DNA of 64,000 nt from Diatrype stigma (lineage: Eukaryota > Ascomycota > Sordariomycetes > Xylariales > Diatrypaceae): positions 806,001-870,000 of the forward strand of contig JAKJXP020000004.1 in NCBI GenBank assembly GCA_022225965.2, read 5' to 3'. How positions within the stretch are numbered: position 1 is the stretch's first letter; each line of letters begins with the position of its first letter. The notes below the pieces were generated by a model that was not told where the DNA came from, searched no databases, and was given only the letters and a program-made list of their open reading frames with translations. A program made the translations under genes and the position numbers. This document shows, in pieces, positions 32,638-45,484 of the stretch.

Positions 32638-33860
32638 TCACATCCACATCTGGCCAAACAGGTACGAGATATTGGCCTGCACCTCCTCCGCCAGCAGCTC
32701 CGCCTTCTGTGTGTACACGAACTGGACAGTCTGCGGCCACGCCTCGGGGTACGGTAGCGGCATCAAGATGACGTCGCCCTTCTTCGCGTGGCCGCGTTCC
32801 AGCAGCGACGTCAGTACCGGGAAATAGTCGCGCGTGCGCTTGCCGTAGTCTGCACTAGCTGTTAGCATTCCTCCCTTTTATCGTGTCGGGTAAAGGAGGG
32901 AGGGGGGAACGGGGAAGAGGGGATCAGCGCAAATGAATAGATGAGTGGGTGGATGGATGGGTATTTGCTCGTTTAGCTGCACTCACAAATTGGTATTACC
33001 CCCGGATCCGAGAGCAAGCTCTCTAGGCCTTCGCGTGTGCTGAAATCACGGGGGCAAGGTGGCACGCCTGACCTGGCACGACCAGAACGGTGCCTAGGAA
33101 TGGGCGCCGACTGCTGGCGCGCTGCTGGGAATGCAGTACGGCGACCGCCGCTGTGTCGATTAGGTCCATGCGGAGGGCCGAAAGTATGCGCCGCCGCACC
33201 CTCGGGTCCCGCGGAGGATGGAGGCAAAGGATCCGGGATCTTGGCCTGCATTCTGTCCGCGTCGAAGGAAACTTTGAACATGTTGCTCTCGAGGGCACGG
33301 GGTCGTACCTGGAGGCTAATCATTTGCTTGTTAGGCTGCCGATCCACGGCAGCCGCCTTGTCTTCATCGCTACCCCCTGTTGTTGGCAGGCCAGGCCGGA
33401 ACGCCACCGCCATTACGAGGAGGTCGGCCGTGGTTTTGTCGCCCCGGTCCTTGGGAACCGCTGGTCGGCTGTGCTGTTTTGGAGCTCGGAAATTATACTT
33501 ACGATCCCTCCAAGGTAAAGTTGAACTCAACGGACCGGGTTTCGGGGGAAGTGCTACACCTCTATCGCACCTGGAAACTCGGGGTGATTGCTCCTTGTTC
33601 GAGGCAATAGAGAAGGCGCTCGTGGGACTGAACTGGTGCAGACGGGATATCATGGCTTGATCCCGCAACATCATATAATTGCCAGACGGGCGTCGTGTAT
33701 CTTTCGGTGTCGGGAGAGTCCTAGGAGAAATAGAGGAAGAGGACAAGCCAGCCGGGCTGCAAGTGGCCCTAGCCCTTGTTTCCCGCCTGTCGTCAAGGTT
33801 CAAGCTGACCCATATTGGCGGCAGATGCGGGCGCTTTAGAACATGGGGATACCTTGCCAT
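32638..33860 (-). CDS. Uncharacterised protein with possible BTB/POZ-like C terminus (361 aa, 2 exons)
   Basis: Proposed exons are 33860-32987 and 32849-32638, joined in frame by a 137-nt intron (donor GTGAGT, acceptor GCAG) that creates VIPIYYGKRTRDYFPVL. The C-terminal 75 residues (DYFPVLTSLLERGHAKKGD, PEAWPQTVQFVYTQKAELL, QANISYLFG) resemble the second half of BTB/POZ-like modules in fungal proteins, in which P-E-A-x(5)-VYT precedes short helices. The long N-terminal part is Pro/Arg/Ser-rich and looks disordered. KVSFDADRMQAKIPDPLPP may be a conserved island. The start is uncertain: the ATG at 33860 is the first good one, but an ATG pair near 33677 or an unseen upstream exon is possible. 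Function unknown. Confidence 0.45.
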
Positions 33861-35290
33861 GCTTAAAAGGAATTGTTTTGACAGAATGAGGAGAGGCTGG
33901 GTAGCTGGAAGCAAGGGAAAGAGAACGCTCGAAGAGTGTTCGAATGTCTGACTTGACTGATTGACCAGATGAGAGTTGACCTACCTTCCCCCGGAGAGGC
34001 TCGAAGGGCCTTGATATTGGAAGAGGGAGAGAACAGTATTCTTATGGCATTATACCAACAGGCAAGATGCCCAAAGGACGAACTGTGTAAAACACGTTCT
34101 GCATTCTCCTGTCTCCCATTCTTCGTCCAGAAAGGAGGGCGAGTTGAGTCAAAGGCGTAGACACATAGGACGTGCGCTTGAGTCAACATTATAACAAGCA
34201 CGAGGCAGAGCTCGCGGCAGAGGATAAAGAATGGCGCCCCATCACAGGATGGCTCACATTGGGCGAAACTGTCGTCCAAGAACAAAGGGCAGGGCGGTTA
34301 CACTCGCTCCGGCTCGTTCGAGTAACCAGCTGGACAAGGGGGAACTACCCGTACCGCGTTTCTCCCGATTGCAGGACAAGATAACCATAAAGGGGTTGCT
34401 CGGTCCTTGCCACGATACAGCATGCCATGTGCAGGTCCCATTTCCCCGGGTCCATTCCCCCGTGCAAATTGACGCATCGATGCTGATTCGTCAAGCTTGA
34501 GAAGAACGGAATGTTTGCACTACCCTAGGCTGCCTCGTAAGTATATAATAAGAGAAAATAAGAGATGAGAGTTAAGGGCCGGGTACAAATAGGTACAGAT
34601 ACGTAAAAATAGCCAGAACGGGATCATCCTTTAAGGGGGGAAGTCATCTACCTATAGGTACCTTATGTAGCTGTAGATGTAAGTGGTACGCATGAAGCTA
34701 TGAGCCCCCAAGCCAATCCCGTCCGGCCATTCCCTCATTCGTGGTAAAAGGGCTGCAGAACAGCTGAACGGCCACTACCAGGTAGCAAGCCACATACATG
34801 TATGTACAGTCCGGCCCGATGCGCTAACTTAGCGCTAGCCTAGGCTAGCTTAGGGCTGATTGGCTGTCGTCATAGGGACTAGCCTAGCCGACCCAAGGGC
34901 CGGGACCGGGGCCGGGGCCCATCTGAAGCTTCGAAAGCTGAGCGACCTGGCACGATCGGCATTGGCGATCTGTCAAAACGAACACATTTAAAAGTTGACA
35001 CATACATAACGCCACAAGTATAAAGCATATATCAATCATCCCTCGTACTCTTCCTCGATATCCGAAATGCGCCCTCAGGTTCGAGATTAACATGCTCTGT
35101 CTTTGATGTTGCTACCCTCATTTCCGTCTTGCAGTTTCAAACCCCTGGATGCCCACCCACTCTAAACTGACTTTGCGCCAACGAAGAACGAGAGCCGGAC
35201 GACAGAGACACGCACGGGGGAGGGCCGGATAAAGAAAGGACAGAAACAGCCGTGCGGACCAAAGTAATAGAAACAGAAGAAGAAGAAAAA
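33861..35290. other. Intergenic region, no supported gene
   Basis: Spacer between two divergent genes. A GC-rich GGGCCGGGACCGGGGCCGGG stretch lies at about 34897-34917 and repeated GCTAGCCTAGGCTAGCTTAG words at about 34833-34855. The final bases before GWT1 are purine-rich (GAAGAAGAAGAAAAA at 35277-35290). Confidence 0.5.
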
Positions 35291-36910
35291 ATGACGTCGA
35301 ACACGCCGCCCAGCTACAAGCAGCTGAAGGAGGACTTCGTGTCTGGCCTGTCCGGGGGCGAGGTGAGCGAGATCAACTACGTGACGGCCATCGGCCCCGT
35401 CGCCATCGTGCTCTGGTCCGTCCTGCAGTCGCGGCAGTCCTTCTTCGCGGCGCCGAGCCGGCCCCTCAGCCTCGTCGTCGACTTCCTCCTCAACGTCGTG
35501 TGCCCCCTGCTCGCCATCACGCTGTACGCCGACTCGCCCCTGCTGCTCGCCGGCTGCGTGCTCGGCCCCGCCGCCCTGGTCTACGCCCTGCCCGCCGCGC
35601 GATCGCCCCCCCTCGCGTCCCGGCGGAAGAAGCCGAAGCTGTCCCCGCCCCAGAAGAAGGAGAACAACAAGAAGAAGGACGATGATGCCCCCTCCTCCAC
35701 GCAGCTCCCCCTCCTGCCGCCCAAGCCGTTCCTGACCACGTACCGCGGATCCATGCTGGTCCTGACGTGCCTAGCCATCCTCGCCGTCGACTTCCGGCTC
35801 TTCCCCCGGCGCTTCGCCAAGGTCGAGACCTGGGGCACCTCGCTGATGGACGTCGGGGTAGGGTCGTTCGTCTTCTCCGCCGGCCTGGTCGCCGCGCGCC
35901 CGGTGCTCAAGGAGCGAGCCGAGGCCGAAGCCAACCGCGGCACAACAGCGACAGCGACAACGACGCTGCTCCGACGGCTCCTGCAATCGATGCGGCACGC
36001 GCTGCCGCTGCTGCTGCTCGGCGTGGTCCGGCTGGTCAGCGTCAAGGGCCTGGACTACAACGAGCACGTGACCGAGTACGGCGTGCACTGGAACTTCTTC
36101 TTCACGCTGGGCTTTCTGCCGCCGTTCGTGGCGCTCGCCCAGCAGCCACTCCTACGACTCGCGCCCCGCCGGTCCGGCGGCGGCGCTGCCGCGCTGCTCG
36201 CCCTGCTCATCGCCGTCGCCTACCAGGTCGCGCTCGAGAGCACGGGGCTCAAGGCCTACGTGCTGACCGCGCCGCGCGCCGGCGGCTGGTTCGCCATGAA
36301 CCGCGAGGGCGTCTGCAGCTTCTGGGGCTACCTGGCCATCTTCCTCGCCGGCCAGGACACCGGCATGTACGTCCTGCCGCGGGCGCAGGGGCGAGCCAAG
36401 CCCGGCGGCGGCGGCGGCAGCAGAAAAAATAACCAGTACCCTCTGCTCCTGACCCTGGCGGCCTGGACCGCCGTGTGGAGCGCCCTGTACGTCGTCCACA
36501 CGAACCCGGTGTGGGGCGCGGGCCTGGACGTGTCGCGGCGCCTGGCCAACCTGCCCTACGTGCTGTGGATCGCGGCGTTCAACACGGCGCAGCTGCTGGC
36601 CATGAGCGTCATCGACGCCGTCTTCTTCCCCTCCGCCTCCCCGTCCGCCGCCCCCCTCCCGGAACCGGCGGCCGCCGACGCGGAGAGGGAGGCGTACGAG
36701 GCGGCGACGAGCCCGGTCCTGCGCGCCTTCAACCGCAACGGGCTGGCCGTGTTCCTCGCGGCGAACTTGCTGACGGGCCTGGTGAACCTGACGGTGCCGA
36801 CGCTGGACGTCGGGCCCGCCGCCACCATGGCCATCCTGGTCGGGTACGCGGCCGTGCTGACCGCCGCCGCCGTGGCGCTGGATCGGTGGGACGTGTCTAT
36901 CAAGCTGTAG
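35291..36910 (+). CDS. GWT1: GWT1/PIG-W inositol acyltransferase of GPI-anchor biosynthesis (539 aa)
   Basis: A single exon from the ATG at 35291 ([19 protein letters not shown]). An upstream in-frame GTG at 35252 is not a credible start. The protein is polytopic with about a dozen hydrophobic segments. The N-terminal [15 protein letters not shown] and SEINYVT, and the central block [20 protein letters not shown] with [19 protein letters not shown], are diagnostic of Gwt1/[16 protein letters not shown] lies further along, and [20 protein letters not shown] near the C terminus also fits. In the ER, Gwt1 transfers an acyl chain to the inositol of glucosaminyl-PI, an early GPI-anchor step needed for wall mannoprotein attachment; it is the target of manogepix-type antifungals. 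A Lys-rich, Asp-rich loop (about residues 112-138) and a Gly-rich insert (about 377-388) look lineage-specific. Confidence 0.95.
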   Translation: MTSNTPPSYKQLKEDFVSGLSGGEVSEINYVTAIGPVAIVLWSVLQSRQSFFAAPSRPLSLVVDFLLNVVCPLLAITLYADSPLLLAGCVLGPAALVYALPAARSPPLASRRKKPKLSPPQKKENNKKKDDDAPSSTQLPLLPPKPFLTTYRGSMLVLTCLAILAVDFRLFPRRFAKVETWGTSLMDVGVGSFVFSAGLVAARPVLKERAEAEANRGTTATATTTLLRRLLQSMRHALPLLLLGVVRLVSVKGLDYNEHVTEYGVHWNFFFTLGFLPPFVALAQQPLLRLAPRRSGGGAAALLALLIAVAYQVALESTGLKAYVLTAPRAGGWFAMNREGVCSFWGYLAIFLAGQDTGMYVLPRAQGRAKPGGGGGSRKNNQYPLLLTLAAWTAVWSALYVVHTNPVWGAGLDVSRRLANLPYVLWIAAFNTAQLLAMSVIDAVFFPSASPSAAPLPEPAAADAEREAYEAATSPVLRAFNRNGLAVFLAANLLTGLVNLTVPTLDVGPAATMAILVGYAAVLTAAAVALDRWDVSIKL

Positions 36911-38452
36911 AAGCTGTAGCTCTGCCACTCAACTTCGGGATGTATATATATATAATATAACAAGGATTAGAAAAGAAAAGAAACAAACAAAATAGAGAAG
37001 TCGAATAACTTGAAAATGGACGTGCGGATTTGCAAGATGAAAAACTTGTCGGCTATGAAAGACAAACTAACTACCTGGCTAACTGGCTGACTGACTAACC
37101 AAACAACCTTTTCACGGATTTCCCCCAGCTTATGACATGACGTGATGCATATATATGGAAGCATACACAAACCTCCTAGCAAATGCGGTCGAACACCTTA
37201 CCTTGGCATCCCGGCTAATAGTCGTAATATGTAGGTTGGTATATATATATGTATAGATAATATGTATGGTATACTCTTATGTACCTAGGTAAACAGATGG
37301 ATACAACGTACGGGAGGTAGGTATAGTTAGCACATGAAACCATGTTTTCTGCTGGGTTGCCCAGGTTAGGTTGGGCTGGGCTGGGTTGGGCTGATCTGAT
37401 CGGTTGTCATATATACATAAGATAGAATCGATGCCCCCCATTCTCCCCTCTCTCCTTTCCCCTATGGTTGTTCATGTAAGTGAACCTCCCACACCCAGAG
37501 CCACCCCTCCCTCCCTTCCACCCATCCATCCACCACCACCCATCTTCATACTCGTGCGCTGTGAGCACTCAAATATGTATGTGTAGAAACGAATAACCGA
37601 GAGAATACGCCTTCCACCCTTTTGAGACCGGAACAGCCGTTCACCTAGACACATCCCTCCTGTCCGTGAGTTTTCGTTTCGCATCCTCTCACTTCCATCA
37701 ACCCCCCGCCCCCCTAGACTAAGACTATCCAACTATAAGCCCCAAAAAGCCGCTGGGCTTTCCTCCCGCGGTCGTAGCCGAACCCAATAAGTGAAGAGAA
37801 GAAAAGGCCCGAACCGGGGTCCCGTATAGCAGTAAAAATGTAAGGGCCGCTAGTGTTTTTATATCTAACGGCCTCCTGATGAAGTGAGACTTGGTTGTTT
37901 GTTCGTCTATAGTTTCATGTACATATATACTGCGTTCGAACCAGAAGCTCCTATCCTATTAGGAAAAGGAGGCGTACGCACATAAGCTCATTATCTAGCC
38001 CAGGGGGGCCCGATCCAGTCCCAGTAACCGAGCAGATGAAGCCCATGTGCCGATAAAACTCCCTTAGTAAACATTATTTTCTCGGTCTATCCACCGCTGT
38101 GCAGAACAGAAAATGAAGAGATTCCGGAATGGATTGCTCCTCGAGGTGATGTCGTCCGCCAGCACCAAAGACACGTTCTAATGCCTAACATGCTCGCACG
38201 GTATGAACCGAATTAGGTTATACAGCTACCGGGGGCGTTCTAATCGCCCCCAAATCATCCGCATAAATGCAATGAACCGAAATGTTCAAAGGGGGGGTAT
38301 CGTATTAGATCTCAGTCCTTTAAAAACGGCACACAACAGCCACTGAAAGTGAAAGTGGTAGGAAATCAAGGGGCGGCCGAATCCATAAATCGAGAAGCGG
38401 GGATAAGGCGTAAGGGGAAGGGCCTTGGAAAGAAACCCATCGACCGCTCCCT
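36911..38452. other. Intergenic region between convergent genes
   Basis: Contains the 3' regions of GWT1 and SPA2. Simple features include a TA-rich run at 36944-36960, CTGG(C/T)TAAC-like repeats around 37075-37100, GGTTGGGCTGGGCTGGG at about 37370-37392 and a C/T/A-rich stretch CCACCCATCCATCCACC at about 37519-37535. No gene is supported. Confidence 0.55.
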
Positions 38453-41318
38453 CTAGGAGAAGTCGTCTCCTCTAGGCCTGCCAGACGCACCAGCCGGTCC
38501 ACCCAGCGCTGCGATTAGCTCCTCTATCTGGTGGACGATCTTGAATGCGATAGGAGGCAAGGTCTGTATCCACATGCGCCACTGGGCACTCGACTTCCTG
38601 TCGTCTTCATCGGTCTGGGATTGCTCTCGGAATGCCGCTATGTTTCTGCCGGAATCACCGGCCTCGAGCAGACGCTCACGACACGCTGACAACCTTTCAA
38701 CCATATCATCAGCAGTTCCGCTCGGCTCGGATTCCATCTCCGCCACTACCCTATCAACAACCTGCGCGATGGATCCAATAGCATCGGTGAACTGGTCGAC
38801 AGTAGATGTCTCACCGCCCCGGACGAGGTTGACAAGGCCCTGGCTTGTCTGGACCACAGCATCCTTTTGGTTCGACAGATAGATGATTAGATCTTCCGTA
38901 CTCGCATCTTGCCGGTATCCGTTCTGGCCTCTGCTACCGTTCATATAGCCCCCATTTCCATTGATGCCATTCTGATACTGATTGCCAGATTGTCTCGGGG
39001 AACTGGCTGAGCTGTAAGCGGAGGACTGGCCACTATCCCGAATTCCGCGTAGACCCTGGAACGCCGGAGGTGGCGCTAACGGCGAATCCTGCGGTCTGCC
39101 ATACCCTTCCTGCTGAGTGCTGCGGTTGGAAAAGAAGGCAGTAGAGTCGACAGGAGTCACGGTGCCACCGGCGTCATCCTCAAGCTCATCCGCGGGAGTG
39201 GTGCGAATTTTCACCATCCGGAATAATTCGACCAAGGCAGCAACAAGATGCGAGGCGGCAGCATCTAGCAAGGAGACAGGGGATAAACCAGCAGAGGAGG
39301 CGAAGTTCTTGGAAGCCGTGATGAGGTTGTTGGCCGTAGCTGATACCCGGGCCTTGAGCTTTTGCTGATGTTGAGCGGCCTCCTCGTCGCGCTGGGACGA
39401 GCCGTCAATATCCTTAGTAATGCGCCGGACACCTACTACAACCGCCTTCATAGATTCGATCACTTTGTCTGGATCATCCGTACGCGCTCGGTGCAGCAAC
39501 TCGTCAATAGCAATTTGAAACTTGGTGACGTGAACATCCTTGACAAGGCCATTCTCCTCGACGAATCCCTTCTCTCGCAGGTACTTTGCGGCATCCTGAT
39601 CGACGGTCATACTTGTGGAAGAAGCGCGGAGGTCGCGTAATTGAGTCTTTGTGCGGGCATAGCGATTCCTCCACTCTCGGACCTCCTGCTCCAGCCTTTC
39701 GACGGATTTCTCCAACTCAGCTTGCTTCTCCCAAGCCGGACTGTGCTGTTCGGATAAAGCCTTCATCTCCTGGAGGAACTGCCGGGTCTCATGGCGAGCC
39801 TCCTCTGTCACCTGGCGCTGGTTCTCCAGTGCCATCCGCAGGTCCTCGTTCTCTCTCATCAGATCAGGGTCTCCTCCAGACGGTGCTTGAGTATTCTGGC
39901 GGGCATTATCGAGTTCTTCCCGTAGTTTCCGTGCTTCCATGGCATGATCATCTCTCATTTTATCATAGTCCTCCCTCAGCCTGTCGAGTTCGTCCCGCAT
40001 CGAATCATTAAGGCTCTGAGCCTCGGCAACCTTGCTTTCGAGGCTCATCTGCAGATTTTCCCATTCTTTCTTTTCCGAGTCGGATACTGTTGCTTTGGAG
40101 CGTTCCTCATCCAGCATACTCGTCATCTCGTCCTCTTTCTTCTTCATTTGGTCCTCCATACTGTCCAGCTTCTCCCGAAGTTCCCGCACTTGGATTTGGT
40201 AATCGTCGATGAGCTTCTTGTCAGTCTGTAGCAGGGTTAATGAAATGAAGAGCAACGATCATTTTGTGTGGCACTAGGGGAATATCGCAGACAGGCACGA
40301 AACTTACATCAGATGTTCCAGCACTTCTTTTACTTTCGCGATTAGACGGGGCTTGATCAAGCCCGAATTCATTATCACCATCATTTGACCCGACGTCGTC
40401 ATCTTCCTCTATCATGGTACTCTTGTTCGGAACAATTGTGTTGCTCTGAAACTGTTTCGGCTGGGGTCGGTCGAAGTTCCCATTAGACAGGCCAGGAGAG
40501 TGGGGCATTGGATAATCACCATTGACCCTTGGCGGTCCGGCTGAACGAATCGAGCTTGCGTCCGAAGGTCTCCGCATCCCACCCAGACCTCGAGGAGGCA
40601 TGCCATTTACGGGCGTCCCAGCTCGACTGCCCATCGAACCTCTGGGAGTGCCCATCCGGGGCATATCACCGGCTATAACCCTAGGTATCCGACGTTCCAA
40701 CTCGCAGAAGACATCGGTTGCTAGATCTCTAAAGCGCGGCGGGCCTAGCGTCGACAGTTTTTGGCGGGCCTGGTTACGTTTGGGGTGGAATGTGTCCTCG
40801 GGTAGAAGGTATTCGGGTGGACCAACAACGGGAGGTGCGTTCGGAGGTCTTCGCCTGAATGCCTCGTATTGTTGTCGCCGTTGTAGCTCATCGTATACAT
40901 CAGTGGAGAGCTCAAGGAACTGTACGGATGTGAGACGGAGTAGCTTGTCGCGGGCTTTGTTTGGAGGCGGTTGCGCGCGTCCATCCTTAGAAGTGGCGGC
41001 AAGGAATCTTTTCAGCGAAGCATAGTGATCGCCTAGCACTGCCTCGGTGGTCTCGCCCATGATACTCCTGCCACTCTCGCTCCTCGCATAGCTGGTACGA
41101 CCGGCGATGCTGGGGGGAGGACTGGGCCCGCCGCCCACGCTCTTGGGCCCCGATGGAAAGCCATTCATATTGCCGGAGAAGCTGCCTGAGGTTGGAGGGG
41201 TGAATGGTTCTCTACCACCACCGATGGGGCCGTTGCCCGAAGATCGGCTGTTATAACCCGAGGAGAATTCGCTGCCGCCGACACTCACTGGAGATAGTGG
41301 AGCATTTCTCGGGTTCAT
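38453..41318 (-). CDS. SPA2: Spa2 polarisome scaffold protein (927 aa, 2 exons)
   Basis: Exon 1 is 41318-40308 and exon 2 is 40225-38453, joined in phase 0 by an 83-nt GT-AG intron. The start is MNPRNAPLSP. Two Spa2 homology (SHD/GIT) repeats are present: KARDKLLRLTSVQFLELSTD (122-141, continuing to about 148) and QARQKLSTLGPPRFRDLATD (183-202, continuing to about 210). A long acidic coiled coil follows (about 338-550; KLIDDYQIQVRELREKLDSM and many heptads), then a C-terminal helical domain (about 545-660) and a second folded region near the end (LSNQKDAVVQTSQGLVNLVRG). Spa2 localises to hyphal tips and gathers formin, Bud6 and MAPK-cascade kinases. Intervening segments are Gly/Ser/Pro-rich and probably disordered. 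Confidence 0.95.
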
Positions 41319-44300
41319 GTTCGGGAGTATAAATCGTAGCGTTGCTCAGACGTCGTCGCACGTAGGCGGTAAGATCGGTAAAATAACAATGGTTGCCGCA
41401 ACAATGGTGATGGCAGCAACAACAACAAAGGGCGGAGCAATGGCAGCTGAAGTCCTCTATTCTCTTTTCGACCAACTCTGCTCCAGCCAATGAGTAATGG
41501 GTAGTACTGCTACTGGTATGGTGATTCAATGTAATCCAAATCCGATCAATTGCTCGTGGTTTCCTCGTTCCCGCTTCGTACTTTGTAGATCAGACCTTCC
41601 CGAGTCGAATTGAACCAGCCCTCTCCTTCTCCTCTCAACCGCCCAAGCCCAGTAAAACCCGGGCTGACTTCCTGCAGGTAGTTTTGTGATGCTTCAGTTA
41701 TTCAACCAAGCGCATATTCTAGGATCGAGGTAGGTTCGTTTACTGGTTATCCAGCTCGATGTATTCGAACGGTGAGGCAAGCGAGGGCAAGCACGCACGT
41801 ATTAGAGTCGTACTAGAGTCGCTATCGAATGCAATGCGCCGCAAAGGAATGAGCGTGTCGACGTGATCTATATTAAGGGAGCGTAGCGGCAGCCGGAGAA
41901 TGATGATCCAGGATATGTCAAGACTCAAACAGTCTAATAGTGACAGAGAAATATACGTATGTGCGTATACGTGTGTCGTACCGTGCGAGCCTGCGTAACG
42001 GGTGTGTTGACGATTCCACCTCCACCTTACATACCCAATACCTATTATATAGGTAGCTGGTTGGTAACGTTAGAGGTCAGAGGTTGTCAGAGAGGTCAGG
42101 TTGGCAGGTTGGCAGGTCGGCAGGTTGTGCAGCTCGAAAAGAGGAGGATGGAGGATAAAACACGGAATGTTGTGTGCTCGTGCTCCTGTTTTGTCTTTCC
42201 TTCCCCACGTTCCAGAGTATCAATGGCCTACAGGTACCTAGCAGCCAGGGCACTGAGTACATGTACATACATATAATATAGGTCGTAGCTTCCAATGGTG
42301 TGTGTATGTAGTATGCAGCAATGATTCCTCCTACAAGTATCAAGTGGTAGGCGCGATGCAATGCAAGCGTAAGCGTCAATGCCTGGGCTTGATGCAGCTT
42401 GGAACTTTCTTGAGCTTGAGTGCTTGAGTACTTGGTAGGCTTGGGTAGGTACTTGGGCAGTGCTTCCAGTTGTATTACTTTTAGGCTTTAAGGAGTGCTG
42501 TGCTGTAAGACGAACAGAACGAAACAAGGACGAATCGACCAACTAGAGCTGAGTCTTATGATTCAGAGAAAGAGGATTACCGGTAGAACAGGATGCATAG
42601 GCATAAATCAATGTGGCCAGAAGGATTCTGTGAACGTCAAGGGATAGCCGGGTTTAATTACTTGCTAAGCAGATATCACAAAAAGAAAAGGAAGAAAAGC
42701 CAGACGGGGAGATGCGGTCGGGGAGGGTTTCCAGAAAGTCGGAAAGGGCATCCCCCCGTTCCAAGCCGCGGAGAGAATACTGGAGACCCTAGCGACTTAC
42801 ATATGCAGAAGCCGGAAGCCGCATGAATATCCTGCTCAAGTCCCAGATTCCCAGGTGCCAGACATGCCAGACTTGATTCCCTCCCTGGTAGACTGTTACT
42901 AGCAAAAGTGCTAAGTCCAATAAGTGAGGTTTCCTTACCTACTATGTAGAGCCTAGGTAGGTAATCGAAAAAGGGGGTTATACTACTTCGTAATGAGGTA
43001 TTCAAGGTTGTACATACCTACGTGTAGGTAGATAGTCTCGGTAGTCTAGCTAATAACGACGGTAAACTGGACTCGTAAATTGTAGTGAATGGTTGGCTTC
43101 ACTGGCTCTGGGCGGTGATTTACAGGGATATATGTTCGTTAAGATTAACTCCAACTCCACTCTGACCAGCTGAATAACCTGGATAACGGGCTGCCTCTGG
43201 CTGCCGCCAGCCAGCCTCCCTTTTGCATGCACAGGTAGGTATGTATGTAGGTAATACTCCTACACACCTACCTGCTCACTACCTATGTACCCAACTAATT
43301 GCTCGTAGGCAGGTCTTTCGCTTTTACTGTAAGGCTGTATCATGTATACAAGTTGGACAAGACCGTAGGACTTGACAACCTTGAAGGTAGGTATGTTATA
43401 GTCTTATACTCAAGTTATATTGTAGCTAAGAGCAGCTGCACTGGTAGGAGTGGTGGACTAAGTAGTTAGGCCGTTAGGGAAATCCATCAACTATCGATTA
43501 TCATCGGCTTACGACGACGCGAATTTCGTCACCTGGGCTTGCAGCGTGCCAGGGCAGCAGGGCAGCTGGGCAGCTGGGTTACCGGTAGCTCACCATCGAT
43601 CAACGCCTGTATTTGCCTATCGTGTCCGGCCAGGTCGACTACGGCTGCAGAGAATTTAGCTTTTGGTCACTAGGATCTTCCTTCCTTAAAAATTAAGGCG
43701 GGCTGGGCGGGTTAACCCAGATCTACGAGGGTACGCTTGTTACCTACCTAGTATTTAGCACGCCAAGCACGGCCAGTGATGTACTCCCACACCTATATAT
43801 AGTCGGTCCATCGTACAGGTAGTTGAAGATCCGAGAATACAATTACCTTCAATGCGCGGCCAGCGTCCGGAGGCCCGGAGACGTGAAGAAATCGTAGAAC
43901 CCGAGAAATTTGCAGAAGACTCTCGGCTGAATCTGGGCTGTTTTGGTCATTATTTGGCCGCTACCTTCGTACCACCATGTTACACCCCCTACCTACGTAC
44001 TTACATACGTAGCAGCCCTGAGGACACCCCGAAACTTGTGGCTTCCTTCAAGCCGAGACTAGCAACAGCATCCTGCCTGTACAGCGCGCGCTACCGAACC
44101 GGTTTTTGATACTTCGTACTTGGATTATACATACCTACCTGGTAGTAGTGAGCCTGATTTCAATCACATCGTCCGCGTACCTAGCGCTTCGGAGGTAAGA
44201 CGTCGTAGCTGATCAGTCAGACGTGAATCTACGGGGTACATCTCAGGAAGTCAGCCAGACATTCTGTAGATTTGGTAGATTCTGTAGATATTGTACTTGG

Positions 44301-45484
44301 TTAGATACCTAGGTATGTTATAACTTATAAGAACTCCTTGTGAGGCCTAGACCTATCCATGGCTGCCATGTATCTACCCCCCTAGGATCGATTGGCCCAC
44401 AATCCCTAACCTCTAAGTGCAGTCCGTAGGGGGATCCCCTGAACCATCCATGGGCGCTTCCTTTATCTGACCAATTAGGGTAAACCACTCATCCGCAACC
44501 AGACAGGGGAGTGATTCGAGACTCTTTCCTCAGCACACTGTAGGTATGTAGACACTATGTAGTATCCAGGAAGAGAACAGTAACAGCCTCGGTGCCTTTA
44601 GCTAAACTTGGGTAATATACCTAGAAGTAAGCGGTGATGGAAGTCTTAACTAGGCCTGAGTACAGGAACGGGATAGCAAGCAAGCAGAACGGCAATGGCT
44701 AGCTTTATAAGAAGCTATTAACGCCTTGCCATAGGTAGGTTACCCCCGAAATCAATGTAAGGCGTCGTCCCAGCCTAGTCCCGATCCTGAGCTGCGCAAC
44801 GCGAGCAGTCGGCATGCTGCTGGCATTCGGGGTCCGCGTCGGCCCGGGACACCGGATGAGTCGGAGTGTTGGAGCAGCAGAGATGGCCAACAGAATCAAA
44901 GGCCAGGCTAGGCTGTTCTCATGGATAGTCCATCATAGATGGATGCAAAGGGCCATACGCTTATGACGAGCACGGTGTTGCTTGTCTTGTAGTGTGTGGC
45001 TTTATATGAAAGAAACTCAGTGCTGCCTTCTCCCAGCATACAATCTAGATAGTCGCCAGATTATGGTTGGACAGGCAAGGACCTGCAGAGTTTTGGTAAC
45101 AGAGACACTGTAGGTAGTATGTAGAGTTCATCATCGTGTGTAATTCACATCATCGTCAAGACCAATCATGTGTGCCGCGTAAGTGTATTGCAGCCACGTC
45201 CTCCGATACTGTGTGCGCTTGCTTGCTTGCTTGCTACTTTGCTGCGTTGCAATCTTTAAGCATGCATCATGATTTCGTGCTGCAAAGACACAATAACCCG
45301 CCCGTATGCTCGTACACAAGCCCTGCCCTGTTACGTTCACATGCTCATTAGTAACCCTACAACTTGATGGACACCTGCCCTCTATCCGGTCCGACCTAGC
45401 CTAAACTCCTGTGGGATCAATGTCTGGTCCCTGGTATCATGATAGAAGAAAAGAAAGCAAAACCACGCTATTCCGTCGCGAACT
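41319..45484. other. Long intergenic region, no supported gene
   Basis: About 4.2 kb. The SPA2-proximal 300 bases include CAACAA/GCAACAACAACAA repeats (about 41395-41430), probably 5' leader. The remainder is full of short palindromic words built from CTACCTAC and GTAGGTAG (for example 42950-42962, 43010-43032, 43240-43285, 43743-43752, 44306-44317) and has many stops in all frames. Nothing resembling a gene is supported. Confidence 0.5.
42096..42128. repeat. 8-bp AGGTTGGC tandem repeat
   Basis: Units AGGTTGGC, AGGTTGGC, AGGTCGGC, AGGTTGTG in tandem. Confidence 0.8.

Noticed and set aside
33037..33660. 207-codon plus-strand frame opposite the uncharacterised minus-strand gene
   Set aside because: No domain wording, and the opposite strand gives a splice-consistent product with a coherent C-terminal module. 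Since that gene is itself only moderately supported, this remains a weak rejection.
35252..35290. Upstream in-frame extension of GWT1 beginning at GTG
   Set aside because: Nuclear fungal genes start at ATG with rare exceptions; the Glu/Lys-rich extension is just the purine-rich leader.
37925..37945. GTTCGAAC-like B-box suggesting a tRNA
   Set aside because: No pairing T-arm stem, A-box or acceptor stem at the right distance on either strand.
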